A stretch of DNA of 5,471 bases, from the NCBI GenBank assembly GCA_945878795.1, contig CAMDWF010000180.1:1-5471 (forward strand), in the 5' to 3' direction. The notes beneath the pieces were generated by a model. It was not told where the DNA came from and searched no databases. It was given only the letters and a program-made list of their open reading frames with translations. This DNA comes from Synechococcus sp. UW140 (lineage in GTDB: Bacteria > Cyanobacteriota > Cyanobacteriia > PCC-6307 > Cyanobiaceae). The position numbers and the translations under genes were made by a program. Below, one piece after another: positions 4,434 to 5,471 of the stretch (positions within the stretch are counted from its first letter, which is position 1; each line of letters begins with the position of its first letter).

Positions 4434-4952
4434 TTGGTGACTGGTGCCATTGGTGGCACCCCTTTCACAGATAGCGTCATCACTGTCTGGCCGACAAACG
4501 ACGGAGGCGGCAACTCCAGACTTCCTTACTTAGACCAAGGGCAGACTGGTTATGTTACTAATCCTGCTTCAAATGATTTTGAAGGGAATCCAGTTTCGAG
4601 TGCGGCTAATTTTACCCTGACATCACCTGTGGACCCAGCCTCATCGCTTGGTAGCGCTGGCCTGATTATCACTGAACCTTTGCAATTGTCGACTCAAGGC
4701 ATCACCAGCTTCACTGGCTTCAAAATCAAAGGCACATTCTTCAGTGGCTCCGGCCCCTTTGCTGCTGGCCTTGGCATCTACTCCGGCGCATTTACGCCTG
4801 GCGAAGCACCTAGCCAAATTCTCGGCAACGCTTACAACGTCCCCGTCCCTGCCCCCCTGCCCGTCCCTGCCCCCCTGCCCCTGCTTGGCATTGGTGCCGC
4901 CCTGGGCTGGAGCCGCCGCCTACGCCGCCGCATCGGTGCGGCCAAGGCCTGA
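4434..4952 (+). CDS. PEP-CTERM-like sorting-signal protein, 5'-truncated, possible pseudogene
   Basis: From the first possible start (TTG at 4434, or GTG at 4437) the product is 172 residues, rich in Thr, Ser, Gly and Asn and poor in charged residues, as is usual for secreted beta-rich surface proteins. I cannot assign a function to the body. The C-terminus is a tripartite sorting tail: a Pro-rich motif (PVPAPL twice, then PLLG), a short hydrophobic stretch (LLGIGAALGW), and a basic end (SRRLRRRIGAAKA). This resembles PEP-CTERM-type signals, in which an exosortase-like transpeptidase processes the tail at the inner membrane. No exosortase is in the window. A signal peptide should accompany such a tail, but none is present, and the coding signal continues upstream of 4434 without a start, so the gene is likely truncated and the TTG start may not be real. 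The low-GC body lies between high-GC neighbours, and the tail itself is high-GC. A terminator follows. Confidence 0.6.
   Translation: MVTGAIGGTPFTDSVITVWPTNDGGGNSRLPYLDQGQTGYVTNPASNDFEGNPVSSAANFTLTSPVDPASSLGSAGLIITEPLQLSTQGITSFTGFKIKGTFFSGSGPFAAGLGIYSGAFTPGEAPSQILGNAYNVPVPAPLPVPAPLPLLGIGAALGWSRRLRRRIGAAKA
4842..4877 (+). repeat. Perfect 18-bp tandem duplication in the sorting-signal motif
   Basis: The 18-bp unit CCCGTCCCTGCCCCCCTG occurs twice without mismatch (4842-4859 and 4860-4877), followed by a partial CCCCTG. Eighteen bases keep the frame and double the residues PVPAPL directly before PLLG, so the Pro-rich part of the tail is present twice. Confidence 0.93.
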
Positions 4953-4965
4953 AGCCACCACACTG

Positions 4966-4977
4966 CTGGCTAGCCAG
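4966..4977. repeat. 12-bp perfect palindrome in the convergent intergenic region
   Basis: CTGGCTAGCCAG reads the same on both strands, 13 bp after the stop of the sorting-signal gene. With no loop it is more like a protein-binding site than a hairpin. No partner site or function can be assigned. Confidence 0.3.
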
Positions 4978-4995
4978 AGCCTCCGAAATCGATCC

Positions 4996-5017
4996 GCCCC
5001 GTGCAAAGGGGGCTTTT
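4996..5017 (+). terminator. Intrinsic terminator after the sorting-signal gene
   Basis: GCCCC (4996-5000) pairs with GGGGC (5009-5013) around the loop GTGCAAAG, followed at once by TTTT (5014-5017). Stem, loop and T-tract are in the normal order for plus-strand termination, 44 bp after the stop codon at 4952. On the minus strand the same stem has no immediate T-run, so termination of the convergent GGDEF gene here is less sure. Confidence 0.7.
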
Positions 5018-5045
5018 GATTAGGGAAATGGCCTGGTAAGCAGGC

Positions 5046-5471
5046 TCAGGCCTCCGCCAACAACGAGGCGATTTGGTTGCGGCCATTGGCCTTGGCCAGC
5101 TGCAGGGCCTGTTCGCTGCGCCGCACCAGATCATAAAAACAGCCATCAGCGGCCGCCAGCACAGTGAGTCCGCCGCTGATATGCAGCCGCAGCTCCGAAT
5201 GGCTAAAAACACCAGGCATGGTGCCGACGGCCTGGCGCAAACCCTCGGCCAACGCCATGGCCCCATCGGCACCTTGATCAACCAGCAGCAGAGCAAAGGC
5301 GCCGTCATCCAGCCTGCCGGCGAAATCCTGCTCCCGTAGAAACTGGCAACCCAGTTGGCAAAGATCGACCAGCACCTGGTCACCGGCCTGGTGGCCCCAA
5401 CGATTATTAATCGCCCGAAAATTATCGACATCAAACAGCAACAGGGCCAGTTGCTTGCCTTCGGCCCGGGC
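5046..5471 (-). CDS. GGDEF-domain protein with degenerate active site, C-terminal part (runs off right edge)
   Basis: The last 141 residues of a GGDEF (diguanylate-cyclase-type) domain are visible. FDVDNFRAINNRWGHQAGDQVL is the standard first motif (metal-binding Asp, then N-x-x-x-GHxxGD), and the C-terminal end has ISGGLTVL and a helix with SEQALQLAKANGRNQI, as in the family. The signature loop, normally GG(D/E)EF, reads DDGAF (codons at 5309-5295), lacking both glycines in place and the catalytic acidic residue, so c-di-GMP synthesis is unlikely. The inhibitory-site RxxD is intact as REQD (5336-5325), exactly five residues before the signature, so it may still bind c-di-GMP as an effector. 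The Asp of the first motif is kept. The N-terminal part, with any sensor domain and the DxLTGLxNR motif, is beyond the window, as is the start codon; the TTG at 5441 is internal. Its gene converges on the sorting-signal gene. Confidence 0.88.
   Translation of the reverse strand, partial: ARAEGKQLALLLFDVDNFRAINNRWGHQAGDQVLVDLCQLGCQFLREQDFAGRLDDGAFALLLVDQGADGAMALAEGLRQAVGTMPGVFSHSELRLHISGGLTVLAAADGCFYDLVRRSEQALQLAKANGRNQIASLLAEA

Noticed and set aside
4842..4883. Short tandem repeats as a CRISPR array
   Set aside because: The units are directly adjacent, without spacers, and are in-frame coding duplications; the repeat at 3124-3160 is rejected likewise.

Overview
The window looks like the chromosome of a high-GC picocyanobacterium of the Synechococcus/Cyanobium type. 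Three things suggest this: the rsmA-ispE pair with proteins very like those of that group, an AGTAC-N4-GTACT palindrome of the cyanobacterial LexA type in front of a umuC, and a C-terminal sorting tail (PLPLLG, a short hydrophobic stretch, then SRRLRRRI) of a kind common in secreted proteins of that group. The genus is inferred from family knowledge; no database search was run.

Layout, left to right. Positions 1-478 (minus) hold the N-terminal half of ispE, running off the left edge. It overlaps by 8 bases the end of rsmA (471-1328, minus), so the two form an operon. Only 46 bp away and divergent is a small secreted protein of unknown function (1375-1707, plus), whose 5' coding part contains a striking 48-nt near-perfect hairpin. 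It converges on a YraN/UPF0102 nuclease-like gene (1732-2115, minus, GTG start). Divergent from yraN is a 150-residue, low-complexity protein of unknown function (2198-2650, plus). Next is an intact umuC (2727-4109, plus), the Y-family polymerase subunit of Pol V, with a LexA-type operator 25 bp ahead of its ATG and an unusual ~30-residue insertion just after the catalytic SIDEAF motif. No umuD is present beside it.

After umuC come several small hairpins, then a sharp fall in GC (about 33% by hand count at 4341-4440, against about 70% at 3421-3480 within umuC). This low-GC stretch is an open frame (4239-4952) ending in a PEP-CTERM-like tail. It has no usable start codon before a TTG at 4434, although the sequence upstream already reads like protein, so it is probably a gene that lost its 5' end. 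An intrinsic terminator follows at 4996-5017. The right edge (5046-5471, minus) carries the C-terminal 141 residues of a GGDEF-domain protein whose active site is degenerate (DDGAF) but whose inhibitory-site RxxD is intact and correctly spaced.

Functionally this is mostly housekeeping (isoprenoid precursor synthesis, 16S rRNA dimethylation) next to a DNA-damage-inducible translesion polymerase, then an accessory segment with a remnant surface/secreted gene and a likely c-di-GMP-binding rather than c-di-GMP-making protein. I see no CRISPR array, transposase, tRNA, rRNA or phage genes, and no clear multi-gene novel system. The points most worth checking are the degenerate GGDEF, the umuC insertion and operator, the long hairpin, and the truncated low-GC gene.
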